From: a virus
Virus record (IMG/VR): IMGVR_UViG_3300035670_010691
Span: 1-64,000 of that record
Direction: 5' to 3' (one strand)
DNA length: 64,000 nt
Shown here: piece by piece, positions 7,766 to 17,181 of the stretch
Layout: each line of letters starts with the position of its first letter
Numbering within the stretch: position 1 is the stretch's first letter
The notes under the pieces: model-generated
Told to the model about the DNA's origin: nothing
Seen by the model: the letters and a program-made list of their open reading frames with translations, nothing else
Databases searched by the model: none
Translations under genes and position numbers: made by a program

Positions 7766-9007
7766 ATGTCAATAAGATTACAACAATCTGATAGAAGTGC
7801 TAGCTTTAAAACAAAAAAAGAAAATAATTTTTCTGCAAAAGTTTGGGATGTTATCTTAGATGAAAATAATGAAAATGTCGATGATTTAGAAGGAAGTGAA
7901 ACTGAGTCTAAAAATACGGCAATAGTTGGTTATGTTATAGTAAGAAAGGCAGATGATTCATTTACCGCTGACACAAGTTTAATTAGTTACCCCCCTCTAT
8001 TCCCCGATGAGGGTATTCCCTTGAGAGGTGAAACTGTTGATTTAGTAGAAATTGGAAATAGAAAATATTATAAAAGAAAAACAAATTCCAATTTAAATTT
8101 AGGTAACACTAATTCAACAAATTTTTTTAATAAAAAAGAAGATACCACTTCAAGTTCAACTTATAGCCAAAGTTCTTCAACAAAGTCACCACAGGGTGGT
8201 TCATCGGCGAATGAACCAAAAATTCCCGGTGAATATTTTAGTGAGCAACAAGTTAATCCTCTTAAATTATATGAGGGTGATAAATTATTACAATCACGAT
8301 TTGGTCAATCTATAAGATTTAGTGGATATAATAATGCAGATAATTCCTTTTCTCCAACAATACTAATTAGAAACAGACAAAATTCAGAAATAGAACAAGG
8401 AAGTTCTAAATCAAAATTAATTGAAGAAGACGTAAATAAAGATGGTTCAATTATAGCAATTACATCAGGTGACTATGAAATTAAACTTTCTCCTGGAACA
8501 TTAGATGATAATGGTTCTCAAAAAATGGAAACAACTCCAAAAGTTTTTGAATCATTTCCAAGTGAATTTAAAGGTTTAGACCAAATTTTAATTAACACGG
8601 GTAGATTAATTCTTTCTTCCAAAACAGATGAAATGATTTTCTTTTCAAAGGGAAATTATGGTTTTATTTCTGACGGTAAGTTTTCAATAGATAATGGAAA
8701 AGCTGGAGCGGAGTTAGATTTTAACGGTGAGTTTCGTATGACGATGAATGATAATCCAACTTATTTGTTGGGTCAGGGAACTTCGGGTAAAATATTTTTA
8801 AATATTGAGGCAGAAGATGAGCCATTAGTAAGAGGTGAAACTTTAAAAAAATTACTAACACAGTTGATAGATGAAATTTTAAAAATGGTTTGGGCCACAC
8901 CCGCTGGGCCGACTTCACCTGGTCCCCTTCCACCTCACGTTCAAAAACTTAATCAAATTAAAAAAGATTTACAAACTATGTTGTCTACTACAAACTTCAC
9001 GGAGTAG
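7766..9007 (+). CDS. Baseplate hub subunit (gp5-like, OB-fold, no lysozyme domain)
   Basis: This 413-residue protein matches the baseplate hub proteins of marine T4-like phages. It has an N-terminal OB-like barrel (with PLRGETVDLVEIGNRKYYKR near residues 88-105) and a ring-contact segment QSRFGQSIRFSGYNNADNSFSPTILIRN near residue 175-205, here noted by its ends QSRFGQSIRF and SPTILIRN. The C-terminal part has DEPLVRGETLKKLLTQLID and ends in MLSTTNFTE. It lacks the lysozyme domain that T4 gp5 carries between OB and needle domains. It would form the central hub under the tail tube. A Ser/Thr/Asn-rich linker spans residues about 110-155. Confidence 0.8.
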   Translation: MSIRLQQSDRSASFKTKKENNFSAKVWDVILDENNENVDDLEGSETESKNTAIVGYVIVRKADDSFTADTSLISYPPLFPDEGIPLRGETVDLVEIGNRKYYKRKTNSNLNLGNTNSTNFFNKKEDTTSSSTYSQSSSTKSPQGGSSANEPKIPGEYFSEQQVNPLKLYEGDKLLQSRFGQSIRFSGYNNADNSFSPTILIRNRQNSEIEQGSSKSKLIEEDVNKDGSIIAITSGDYEIKLSPGTLDDNGSQKMETTPKVFESFPSEFKGLDQILINTGRLILSSKTDEMIFFSKGNYGFISDGKFSIDNGKAGAELDFNGEFRMTMNDNPTYLLGQGTSGKIFLNIEAEDEPLVRGETLKKLLTQLIDEILKMVWATPAGPTSPGPLPPHVQKLNQIKKDLQTMLSTTNFTE

Positions 9008-9009
9008 AT

Positions 9010-9573
9010 ATGTCTATATCAGCATTTAAAGCAAATTTAACAAATTATTTGAATAAACCTGAAAATGTAAAAGATTCGGATGATTTTGCAACTTTTTTAA
9101 CACGAGAATACGATACACTAATTAAGTCAGGATTTCAAACAATTAACTCTATACCAATAATGACTTCTAATGTTAGTGGTATGGAAAGTAATATAAAATC
9201 TGTATTAAAAGCAACACTTAATGTAACAGTTTCACCAACGCCAATAATTCAGAATTTGGGTCCTGGATTTATTACTTATTGGACCGGAGCTCAACTTTTA
9301 GCAGGACCTCCACCAATAATTCCCGCAATTGGTGCTGTTTCAAATGTTAGTAGTGTTTCAAATCCTGTTTTAAATCCTGGTACATGGGTAGTTCCGTCAC
9401 CTCAGGCTCCATCCGATAGTGTAAATCCATTTGTTTCTGTTTTAATTTCTACTATTCAAACTCATTTAACAACAATAAGTGGATTATACAATACACTTTC
9501 TATTTATCCCGCTCCTCCTGGGGCTCCACCGGCTCCAGGTGTTTTACCTTGGGTGGGTTACACCGTTCCTTAA
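9010..9573 (+). CDS. Proline-rich virion-associated protein, unknown
   Basis: This 187-residue protein follows the hub gene after 2 nt. The N-terminal helical part carries ATFLTREYDTLIKSGFQT, followed by PGFITYWTGAQLL and a Pro/Ala/Gly-rich C-terminal half with PPPIIP, PAPPGAPPAPG and WVGYTVP. I do not recognise the family. Its position between hub and wedge genes argues for a structural or baseplate-assembly role. No signal peptide is present. Confidence 0.65.
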   Translation: MSISAFKANLTNYLNKPENVKDSDDFATFLTREYDTLIKSGFQTINSIPIMTSNVSGMESNIKSVLKATLNVTVSPTPIIQNLGPGFITYWTGAQLLAGPPPIIPAIGAVSNVSSVSNPVLNPGTWVVPSPQAPSDSVNPFVSVLISTIQTHLTTISGLYNTLSIYPAPPGAPPAPGVLPWVGYTVP

Positions 9574-9594
9574 TTTAATAAAACAAATCTTATA

Positions 9595-9602
9595 TATTTA
9601 TA
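9595..9602 (+). promoter_or_regulatory. Candidate late promoter element TATTTATA
   Basis: This exact octamer ends 19 nt before ATG 9622, the same spacing as the copy at 7327-7334. It lies in the 48-nt AT-rich gap between two structural genes. Confidence 0.55.
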
Positions 9603-9621
9603 GTAAATTAAATGATTTATT

Positions 9622-10233
9622 ATGGATAATAAGAAATTAGTAGAAGTAATTAAACTAATTGTTGAAAAAGAAGTAAAAAGACAATTACCGAACTTAATTA
9701 AAGAAGAAGTTTCTAAACAGGTCAAACTTCTAAAAGAAATTAAACCGAGTAAATTAAAGAAAAACTTGGTAGAAGAAGAAGTATATGATCCATTTGAAAT
9801 GGCTAATATGGTTTTAGAAGAAGATAGAGTAGAACAAAAAACAACTTCACCATCATTCTTAAAAGGAAGACAACTTACCAAAAATCCCGTTTTAAACGAG
9901 GTTCTTGCTCAAACCCAACCCTTTACTCACCAACAAAGAAGTAATGGATTGGCGGGTAATTCTTCTGTGTTAGATCAGTTTTCACAATCTAATATGTTAA
10001 ATGAAGAAACTGGTTACGAAGAATGGCCAACTATGAATACCGCTTTTCAACCACAATTTCAAGAAGACCCAAATCAAGTTCGTGTAAATATGAGAGCACA
10101 AATGGAACAACAAATGGGATTGAGTGGTGGTAGTTCAAGAAAAAATGGTCTTGGTGTAACAACAGGCTTGGCTGGTTTAGATAGAATTTTAAATAGAGAT
10201 AATTCGGAGTTAGTAAAAAGGTTTAAAAAATAA
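9622..10233 (+). CDS. Helical structural-block protein, unknown
   Basis: This 203-residue protein has a basic, amphipathic N-terminal helix (KLIVEKEVKRQLPNLIKEE) and a disordered Gln/Asn-rich middle. The C-terminal segment GLAGLDRILNRDNSELVKRF looks like a short binding motif. No catalytic motif is visible. It sits directly before gp25 with a TAATG overlap, so it is probably a baseplate-related protein, but I cannot name it. Confidence 0.65.
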   Translation: MDNKKLVEVIKLIVEKEVKRQLPNLIKEEVSKQVKLLKEIKPSKLKKNLVEEEVYDPFEMANMVLEEDRVEQKTTSPSFLKGRQLTKNPVLNEVLAQTQPFTHQQRSNGLAGNSSVLDQFSQSNMLNEETGYEEWPTMNTAFQPQFQEDPNQVRVNMRAQMEQQMGLSGGSSRKNGLGVTTGLAGLDRILNRDNSELVKRFKK

Positions 10234-10667
10234 TGGCTTATGTAATTGGTAAAAAAGTTGTTAAAGATACAGAAGATTTTGATTCTTTTGCATATGGATT
10301 GAAACTTCCTTTACAAAGAGGTCAGAATGGGTATTTTGAGCAGAATTTTACCTCATTTGATCAGGCCAAATCAAATCTTTTAAATTTACTTCAAACTCAA
10401 CAAGGTGAAAGAGTCATGCAACCTTTGTATGGTTCTGGTTTACAAAATCTTCTTTTTGAACAAATGGAAGATGGTATATTTGAAACAAGACTCCAACAGG
10501 TTATAACAGATAGTGTAAATTTTTGGTTACCTTATATAACAATCGAATCAATTGAAGTTGAATTAACGGATCAAATGAAAGATGAAAATAAAGCAAATTT
10601 AAAAATTCAATTTACAGTTGGAAACGAAATAGATTTACAAGAAATAACATTTACGGTAAGTGGATAA
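10233..10667 (+). CDS. Baseplate wedge subunit gp25
   Basis: This 144-residue protein belongs to the GPW/gp25 family (related to lysozyme-like wedge proteins of contractile tails and type VI secretion). The landmarks are the early LPLQRGQNGYFEQ, LLNLLQTQQGERVMQPLYGSGLQNLLFE (read by its ends LLNLLQTQQGER and PLYGSGL) and the helix VITDSVNFWLPYI. It forms the inner baseplate wedge with gp6 and helps nucleate the sheath. The gene order gp25 then gp6 is the usual one in T4-like phages. Confidence 0.9.
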   Translation: MAYVIGKKVVKDTEDFDSFAYGLKLPLQRGQNGYFEQNFTSFDQAKSNLLNLLQTQQGERVMQPLYGSGLQNLLFEQMEDGIFETRLQQVITDSVNFWLPYITIESIEVELTDQMKDENKANLKIQFTVGNEIDLQEITFTVSG

Positions 10668-10671
10668 ATAA

Positions 10672-12705
10672 ATGGCAGAATTAAATTCAATAACGAAAAA
10701 AAGTAATAAAAATAGAGATATAAATTATCTTGCAAAAGATTTTGCATCATTTAGGCAAAATTTAATTGAGTATTCAAAAATTTATTTTCCTAAAACATAT
10801 TCTGATTTTAATGAATCATCACCCGGCATGCTTTTTATTGAAATGGCAGCATATGTTGGTGACGTTCTTTCATATTACATAGATGATACTCTTAAAGAGT
10901 CTTTAATGTTATATGCGGAGGATAGAGATAATGTTATAGCCCTTTCTCAGTATTTAGGATATAAACCAAAAATTACATCACCTGCAATTTGTAAAGTTGC
11001 AGTTTATCAATTAGTTCCAAGTATTGGTTTAGGAAAAGATAACAGACCCGATTCGAAATATTATTTTAGAATTAAGGAAGGGATGGTATTAGAAGGTTCA
11101 GATACGGGTGTAAGATTTAGAACAACTGAACCTGTTGATTTTAATGACCCCGATGAACGAGAAATTACTATTTTTCAAAAAGACGGAAATGAACCCCAAA
11201 CATACCTTATTAAAAAATATGTAAATGCAATTTCAGCAACACAGAAAACAATTAGAAAAATTTTCTCTGATATAGAAAGTTTTGCAAGAATTGATTTACC
11301 TGAAAAAAATGTTATTGATATAACCGATGTTAGAGATTCCGATGGTAACAAGTGGTATGAAGTTCCATACTTGGCTCAGGAAATGGTGTATGTAGATTAT
11401 CCAAATTCTGAACAAAATGATAAAGAACTTTATCAATTTAAAGACTCAGTTCCGAGTATTTTAAAATTAATTAAAACACAAAAAAGATTTGTAAAACAAA
11501 TTAATTCAGACAATACAACTTCAGTAGTATTTGGTGGAGGTAGTGAAGTTACTTCTGATGAGACTTTAATACCAAATTTTAAAAATGTTGGTTTAGGCTT
11601 ACCAAACTCAATAGATAGATTAAATTCTTCTTTTGACCCTGCAAATTTTCTTAAACAAAAAACCTACGGTCAAGCTCCTCCTATAAACAAAGAATTTACA
11701 GTAACTTATTTAGTTGGTGGTGGTGTTCAAAGTAATGTTTCTAAGGGTGAATTAACAAGAATAATTTCAATAGAATATGATGAAGATACCTCAATTTTTT
11801 CTGAAACCGAGTTATCTTTATATAGACGATATAAGAGTTCAATTGCAATTGAAAATGAGACACCTGCCACAGGTGGTAAGGGAGCAGAAACAATCGAAGA
11901 AATTAGAGAAAATGCACTTGCTACATTTGGGTCACAGAACAGAGCAGTAACACGAAAAGATTATCAAGTACGTGCTCTTTCCTTACCTCCAAAATATGGT
12001 GGCGTTGCAAAAGCATATTGTGCTCCTGATGGTGAATTGGATAATAATTCCCCATCTTCTATTTTAACAAATCCAGATCACTTACAAGAATTTACTGATT
12101 TAGTAAAATCATTTGTAGATAAACCTGATAATCAGGAACCGTCTGAGCAAGAAATTAAAGACCAAATTAGAAAATTTTTAATTGGTAAAAAACAAAACAT
12201 AGATGAAAAAAATAATCCTTTTGCAATAAATCTTTATTTACTCGGATATGATAGTGAAAAAAAACTTACAACTTTAAACAGAGCTGTTAAAGAAAATGTA
12301 AAGACCTACCTCAACGAATTTAGAATGCTTACCGATGGTGTAAATCTTTTAGATGGTTTTATTATTAATATTGGAGTTGATTTCGAAATTAGAGTTTATG
12401 GTGGTTATAATAAAAGAGAAGTTCTTATAAGATGTATTAATGAACTAAAGGAATATTTTAATATTGATAATTGGACGTTTAACATGACAATTAATATTTC
12501 AGAAATTGAATTATTAATTGCAGGTGTTGAGGGAGTTCAATCTGTTCCAAAATGTGAAATAGTTAATAAATGTAGTGGAGTTTATTCAGAACATTCGTAT
12601 AATATTTTAGCAGCAACAAGAAACAAACTTGTATATCCATCATTAGATCCATCGGTATTTGAAGTTAAATACCCCGACAAAGACATAGTAGGGAGAGTCG
12701 TATAA
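10672..12705 (+). CDS. Baseplate wedge subunit gp6 (gpJ-like)
   Basis: This 677-residue protein, directly after gp25, has the gp6/gpJ layout. The N-terminal INYLAKDFASFRQNLIEYSK and ESSPGMLFIEMAAYVGDVLSYYIDD segments are the family hallmark, followed by the central ETIEEIRENALATFGSQNRAVTRKDYQ region and a C-terminal dimerisation part with IINIGVDFEIRVYGG. gp6 dimers form the ring linking baseplate wedges round the hub. T4 gp6 is 660 residues, so the length agrees. The start lies 4 nt after the gp25 stop. Confidence 0.9.
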   Translation: MAELNSITKKSNKNRDINYLAKDFASFRQNLIEYSKIYFPKTYSDFNESSPGMLFIEMAAYVGDVLSYYIDDTLKESLMLYAEDRDNVIALSQYLGYKPKITSPAICKVAVYQLVPSIGLGKDNRPDSKYYFRIKEGMVLEGSDTGVRFRTTEPVDFNDPDEREITIFQKDGNEPQTYLIKKYVNAISATQKTIRKIFSDIESFARIDLPEKNVIDITDVRDSDGNKWYEVPYLAQEMVYVDYPNSEQNDKELYQFKDSVPSILKLIKTQKRFVKQINSDNTTSVVFGGGSEVTSDETLIPNFKNVGLGLPNSIDRLNSSFDPANFLKQKTYGQAPPINKEFTVTYLVGGGVQSNVSKGELTRIISIEYDEDTSIFSETELSLYRRYKSSIAIENETPATGGKGAETIEEIRENALATFGSQNRAVTRKDYQVRALSLPPKYGGVAKAYCAPDGELDNNSPSSILTNPDHLQEFTDLVKSFVDKPDNQEPSEQEIKDQIRKFLIGKKQNIDEKNNPFAINLYLLGYDSEKKLTTLNRAVKENVKTYLNEFRMLTDGVNLLDGFIINIGVDFEIRVYGGYNKREVLIRCINELKEYFNIDNWTFNMTINISEIELLIAGVEGVQSVPKCEIVNKCSGVYSEHSYNILAATRNKLVYPSLDPSVFEVKYPDKDIVGRVV

Positions 12706-13763
12706 TGTATTATTTTGTTACTTCATCAAAAGATGCAACCATTTATTTACAGCAACCATCACAGAATACAGGTAGAGATGAAATACTTGAAATTTCTAAA
12801 ACTTATTATGGAAATTTAAAAGATGTTGCTCATTCACTAATTAAGTTTGATACCGACACTCTTTCTACACTTATTTCGAATGGCGAAGTAACGATGTCTG
12901 AAGCAACTCTTATTTTAAGAGAAGCAGAAAGTGATGAAATTCCACTTGATTATACTATTTACGCAAATCCAATTTCTGGTAGTTGGGAAATGGGTATTGG
13001 TACTCGTTTTGATGAAATATCATCACAGGGTGTTACCTGGTCTAATCGTTCAACCAATGTTAGTTGGTTGATTGGTAGTTATGATACGGGTGTAACTGGT
13101 TCATTTGATGGTAAAGGTGGAACTTGGTATACGGGTTCAGAATCTACACAATCATTTTCTTATGAGTCAGTAGATATTTTTATGGATGTTCTTAATCCGA
13201 TGAAAGAATGGTTAAGTGGTTCTCTTCCAAATGAGGGTTTCATCTTAAGACATTCATCTGCTTTTGAAAATGATACAAATGACTACGGTCAATTAAAGTT
13301 TTTCTCAAAAGAAACAAATACAATATACCAACCAAAAATTAGAATTGGTTGGGATGATTCATCATTTAGTACAGGCTCACTTACTGAATTAACTGCAGAT
13401 GATATTCAAGTTACTTTCAAACGACTTAAAACAAAATACAAAGTTAACTCAAAACCTGTTATAAATGTTTTTGGTAGAGAATTGTATCCTCTTAAAACAT
13501 ACCAAAATCAATTTGCGTACAACGATATAAAGTACTTACCATCTACAACTTATTACCAAATTAAAGATGTAATAACAGATGAAGTTCTTATACCATTTTC
13601 TGATTACTCAAAAGTTTCGTGTGACTCTAATGGAAATTATTTTAAATTAAATCTTACAAATTGGGAAACAAATAGAGAATATTATATTGAAATTAAAGTA
13701 GAAAGAGATGGAGTTATAGAATACTTCTCGGATAAAGACTTAACTTTCTTGGTTGAAAAATAA
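12705..13763 (+). CDS. Virion protein with DNRLRE-like beta domain
   Basis: This 352-residue protein begins with KDATIYLQQPSQNTGRDEILEI. It matches the DNRLRE-type domain (beta-sandwich linked to carbohydrate or cell-surface proteins), with RSTNVSWLIGSYDTG and a later segment ILRHSSAFENDTNDYGQLKFFS typical of that fold. The C-terminal 120 residues form a second beta-rich domain (VTFKRLKTKYKVNSKPVINVF). It probably decorates the baseplate or short tail appendage. The gene overlaps gp6 by 1 nt (TAATG) and the next gene likewise. Confidence 0.65.
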   Translation: MYYFVTSSKDATIYLQQPSQNTGRDEILEISKTYYGNLKDVAHSLIKFDTDTLSTLISNGEVTMSEATLILREAESDEIPLDYTIYANPISGSWEMGIGTRFDEISSQGVTWSNRSTNVSWLIGSYDTGVTGSFDGKGGTWYTGSESTQSFSYESVDIFMDVLNPMKEWLSGSLPNEGFILRHSSAFENDTNDYGQLKFFSKETNTIYQPKIRIGWDDSSFSTGSLTELTADDIQVTFKRLKTKYKVNSKPVINVFGRELYPLKTYQNQFAYNDIKYLPSTTYYQIKDVITDEVLIPFSDYSKVSCDSNGNYFKLNLTNWETNREYYIEIKVERDGVIEYFSDKDLTFLVEK

Positions 13764-15172
13764 TGGGTTTAGATAAAGAATTTAGAATCGAGGAATTACT
13801 TAAAAGTGGTTCTACTGCAATTACTTCTCTTGATGAAGATAAGAGACACACGTTTTTTGTACCTTCTCCAAGAGGTGACCGTGATGGTGAAACATCGGGT
13901 TATATTGAAAAACCAAAATATAACGAACGTGAGCTTACAAAGGTTGTTGATACAGTTATAGATGAATTAGTACCACCACCACCGCCACCGCCAAGGCAAC
14001 AATTTGTTTTAAAAAGTTTATACGATCAATTAAGTAATGATTATAATCTTTTGTTAGAACAAATTGCTAATTTGCAAACTCAGGTTAGAAATTTAGAATC
14101 ACAGGTAAATTTACTTCAAAGTGAAAATACAGCTTTACAATCACAAATTCTTTCACAACAAGAAACAATAACATCTTTACAGGCTGTAATTGAATCATTA
14201 ACAGTACAGTTACAACAATCTATTAATGATAAAAATAATTTACAATCAGAAATAAATAACCTCAATATAAAAATTGCGGAATTGAATGCTCAAATAGAAG
14301 CATTAAAAGGAAATATTCAAAATAATCAGATAACTATTTCTTCTAATGAATCAACAATTAGTGATTTAAGAGCAGAAATACGAGAATTAAATAATCAACT
14401 TCAAGCAGCTACTCAACAAAATATTAATTTAGCTGGTTCTTTATCAGAATCAAAATCACAAAACGAGCAATTAAATAGTGGTATAAATCAGTTAAATGTG
14501 GAAAATTCCCAATTAAAAAGTGAAATTGAATCATTAAGAAGGGAAATAACACAATTATTAGAAAGAATTAGACAATTAGAATCTTCACAAGGTTCTCCGT
14601 CTTCTACCCCGACGCCTACAAGAGGTGGTGGTGGTGCAATTAGACCAACCCCAACTCCAACCCCGACAAGAAGAACAGGTGGCGGTAGTCCTGTACAGAC
14701 TCCAACCCCAACTCCAACGAGAACCCCAACCCCAACCCCAACGAGAACAGCAACTCCAACTCCAACAAGAACACCAACTCAAACTCCAGTTGCAACACCA
14801 ACTCCAACGGCAACATATGTTTCCGTAGATTGTATTGAATATAATGTAACTCCTTTACAAGCAATTGGTGGTGCAGTAGAAATTGAATATGTAGATTGTG
14901 GTAATCAACAAAGAAGACAAAGTGTAACTTCTATTATTACATTAAAGGCAAAAAGAAATAGTATTGAGTTTGTAAGTGGATATGGAATAGTAAGTGAAAA
15001 ATTTAATAATTTTTCAACTCCAACTCCAACACCTACACCAACATCTACACCCACACCAACTCCAACTTCGAATTTTGGAACTGGTGGTCAAACAGGGGAA
15101 CAAGGAGGTGGAACTGATACACAGGATGGACTTCCATCTATAAATGATGGTAACACGGGAAGAATAAGATAA
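13763..15172 (+). CDS. Coiled-coil virion protein with Pro-Thr linkers
   Basis: This 469-residue modular protein has a short N-terminal attachment region, then PPPPPPP (about residues 73-79). A long coiled coil (residues 85-275) is built of LQSEN, LNIKIAELNAQIEAL and related heptads. A Pro-Thr/Gly linker (281-350) follows, then a small beta domain (353-418, QQRRQSVTSIITLKAKRNSIEF), a second PT linker and a Gly-rich tail ending NDGNTGRIR. The coiled coil predicts a fibre-like trimer or dimer. The beta domain is related to one in the next gene. I infer a tail fibre or baseplate spike component. Confidence 0.7.
   Translation: MGLDKEFRIEELLKSGSTAITSLDEDKRHTFFVPSPRGDRDGETSGYIEKPKYNERELTKVVDTVIDELVPPPPPPPRQQFVLKSLYDQLSNDYNLLLEQIANLQTQVRNLESQVNLLQSENTALQSQILSQQETITSLQAVIESLTVQLQQSINDKNNLQSEINNLNIKIAELNAQIEALKGNIQNNQITISSNESTISDLRAEIRELNNQLQAATQQNINLAGSLSESKSQNEQLNSGINQLNVENSQLKSEIESLRREITQLLERIRQLESSQGSPSSTPTPTRGGGGAIRPTPTPTPTRRTGGGSPVQTPTPTPTRTPTPTPTRTATPTPTRTPTQTPVATPTPTATYVSVDCIEYNVTPLQAIGGAVEIEYVDCGNQQRRQSVTSIITLKAKRNSIEFVSGYGIVSEKFNNFSTPTPTPTPTSTPTPTPTSNFGTGGQTGEQGGGTDTQDGLPSINDGNTGRIR
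14603..14814 (+). repeat. Pro-Thr codon repeat tract 1
   Basis: This is an imperfect 6-nt repeat of CCAACN/ACTCCA type, coding (Pro-Thr)n broken by RGGGG, RRTGGG and TRT spacers. It forms an extended linker in the coiled-coil virion protein and is a hotspot for slipped-strand length change. Confidence 0.85.
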
Positions 15173-15177
15173 CAAAA

Positions 15178-15185
15178 TATTTATA
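15178..15185 (+). promoter_or_regulatory. TATTTATA element close to a start codon
   Basis: This exact octamer ends only 3 nt before ATG 15189, in a 16-nt gap between two structural genes. If it works like the other copies, the transcript would begin at or just after the start codon, so any transcript from it would be leaderless. Confidence 0.45.
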
Positions 15186-15188
15186 TAA

Positions 15189-17165
15189 ATGGCACTAACT
15201 AACTATAAAACAATAAAGGATAGAAAAGGATTTTATGTTTCCGATGAAGATAGACAGATATTTGAATCGGAAATTATAAAAACCAACTATGGTCTAAATT
15301 TAGATGACCATCTTGAATTTATTTTGTATGATAGTGCAAACAATCAATTACCACAAACAGATGAAGGTTTTTTAGTACGTTATATTCCATTAACAGATGA
15401 GAATATACGAAAATATTTTATTACAACAAAAACAAATTTTACTAAAAAAGCAAATGATTCATTTGAATTTATAGTTGATATTGAAAAATTAGTAAAAGAA
15501 GCTGGATATTCAAATGGTATTTTTAAAACTTCTGTTACAATAGTAAATAGAAGAGTTGGAAATGAAAGCCCTGTACAGCAAGAATCAAAAGATTCATTTA
15601 CAAATAAGTTGTGGATACAGCAAATTTCACCATCAAGGACGGAAATAAGACTTTTACCATTAAAACCAAAAGGAACAGTCCTTCCTGATTTGGAAAAAAG
15701 ATTTTCAATTTTTACAAGAGAATCTCAATTTAGAGACGATACTATTTACTATATTGATGAATATATTGAAAATGTAAAATTAGAAAATATATTAAGAAAT
15801 TTTATTACCAAAAATGGAAAAGTTGAAACAGGTCAAAATTATATAAATTTAATTAGAGAAGAATTTAAAATATATGATTTTGAAGATTTTGTTAGAAAAA
15901 TAAAAGATGCATGGAAATCAACCGTTAGATACTATGTTGAAAATAGAGAGTGGAGAATAAATAGAACGAATTTCGGACAACCTTTAAATACTCCAATAGA
16001 CGTTGAGCTATCAGAAAAAAATTTAATTGAAGTAAGTAAAACATCGTTAATTTTAATAATAGAAAAATTTTTACCGAAAAGAAAACTTACTTCGGAAAAT
16101 ATTCTTACACCTGATGAACAGAAAACTTTTGATGAAGTACAACAGCTATTATTAACATTAATTGATAAAAATAAAGAAGTAGTTTCTTCTGAAATAAAAT
16201 ATACTACTGCAATAGTAAGGGGATGTACTGATCCAAATGCTCTTAACTTTAATGTAGAGGCAAACGAAGACGATGGTAGTTGTAGATATGCATATGATAA
16301 TGTATATGTGACTCCAATTCCTACACCGACGCCTTTACCAACCCCAACGCCATTGCCGACTCCAACACCAACACCTACGCCGTTGCCGTCACCAACTCCA
16401 ATTTTTTCACCAATACCGACTTCTACACCAACACCTACACCAACAAGAACCCCAACACCTACGCCAACGCCGATTACTAAAGTATTCTATGTATGGTCTG
16501 ATGAGGGTGCCGTTGAATATAATGATGCTAATGGAAGAAGACGAAGAGAAAGTGGATTGGAATATGAAAGTTTCTTAGTAACATATACGGAAATAGTAAG
16601 TAAAGATGGTGATGTTAGAGAAGTTCCAAAAGAAAGACCAAGTGCAACTCCAACACCGACACCAATAAATCCAGTAAATGGATTTAGGTTACCTACCCCT
16701 ACACCTACATTTGTAAGTCAGCCTCCAAGAGAAGAACCTACACCTACACCTACGCCTACACCACTTCCAACGAGAACACCGACACCAACACCTACTCCGT
16801 TTCCAACACCAACACCTACTCCGTTGCCAACACCAACACCTGTATTTTACGAATACAGAATTAAGAATTTTTCAGATGTAAAAGATAGAGATGAATTAGT
16901 ATTTTCATTTACTGATTTTAGTGGTAGAAGACAAGAATTGAGTGTGTCACCACAAAGAACTGTGACAGTTTGTGCAAGACAAAATAGCGTTGTAAGAGTT
17001 TCTGGTACGAATGATTTTAATATATCAAAGTTTTCAGAATGTACGGTTATACCATCAACACCAACCCCAACACCAACCCCAACACAAGTTTCAAGTGGAG
17101 GTGGAGGAGACAGTAGTGAGTTTGATAATGTTTTTGATGGAATACCTGTTGAAAACATAAGATAA
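15189..17165 (+). CDS. Modular virion protein with Pro-Thr linkers and small beta modules
   Basis: This 658-residue protein has an N-terminal domain of about 340 residues (beta-rich then helical; FTKKANDSFEFIVDIEKLVKEAGY), then a cysteine-containing GCTDPNALNFN-DDGSC motif (residues 345-363). That motif resembles the calcium-binding-like repeats of bacterial adhesins. After it, Pro-Thr linkers alternate with two small beta modules (about 431-484 and 551-621). The second module, FSGRRQELSVSPQRTVTVCARQNSV, is recognisably related to one in the preceding gene. Function is inferred as an appendage or adhesin of the tail tip. Confidence 0.7.
   Translation: MALTNYKTIKDRKGFYVSDEDRQIFESEIIKTNYGLNLDDHLEFILYDSANNQLPQTDEGFLVRYIPLTDENIRKYFITTKTNFTKKANDSFEFIVDIEKLVKEAGYSNGIFKTSVTIVNRRVGNESPVQQESKDSFTNKLWIQQISPSRTEIRLLPLKPKGTVLPDLEKRFSIFTRESQFRDDTIYYIDEYIENVKLENILRNFITKNGKVETGQNYINLIREEFKIYDFEDFVRKIKDAWKSTVRYYVENREWRINRTNFGQPLNTPIDVELSEKNLIEVSKTSLILIIEKFLPKRKLTSENILTPDEQKTFDEVQQLLLTLIDKNKEVVSSEIKYTTAIVRGCTDPNALNFNVEANEDDGSCRYAYDNVYVTPIPTPTPLPTPTPLPTPTPTPTPLPSPTPIFSPIPTSTPTPTPTRTPTPTPTPITKVFYVWSDEGAVEYNDANGRRRRESGLEYESFLVTYTEIVSKDGDVREVPKERPSATPTPTPINPVNGFRLPTPTPTFVSQPPREEPTPTPTPTPLPTRTPTPTPTPFPTPTPTPLPTPTPVFYEYRIKNFSDVKDRDELVFSFTDFSGRRQELSVSPQRTVTVCARQNSVVRVSGTNDFNISKFSECTVIPSTPTPTPTPTQVSSGGGGDSSEFDNVFDGIPVENIR
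16312..16479 (+). repeat. Pro-Thr codon repeat tract 2
   Basis: An imperfect hexanucleotide repeat codes PTPTPLPTPTPLP-type sequence. Degenerate third positions (CCA, CCG, CCT, ACA, ACG, ACC) show that the amino acid pattern, not the DNA, is being kept. Confidence 0.85.
16735..16842 (+). repeat. Pro-Thr codon repeat tract 3
   Basis: A third long PT linker in the same gene contains two near-identical DNA units (ACACCAACACCTACTCCGTT-like) with Phe or Leu as the only difference, a sign of recent tandem duplication. Confidence 0.8.
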
Positions 17166-17181
17166 GAAAAATAAAAAAAAA

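Noticed and set aside
14585-14864. Long antisense and alternative-frame open frames over the Pro-Thr tracts
   Set aside because: The hexanucleotide repeat has no stop codons in any frame, so these frames are artefacts rich in Gln/Leu or Trp/Ser/Gly.
16735-16842. Possible CRISPR-like repeat array
   Set aside because: Period is 6 nt and in frame with Pro-Thr codons. There are no unique spacers of constant length and no cas genes.
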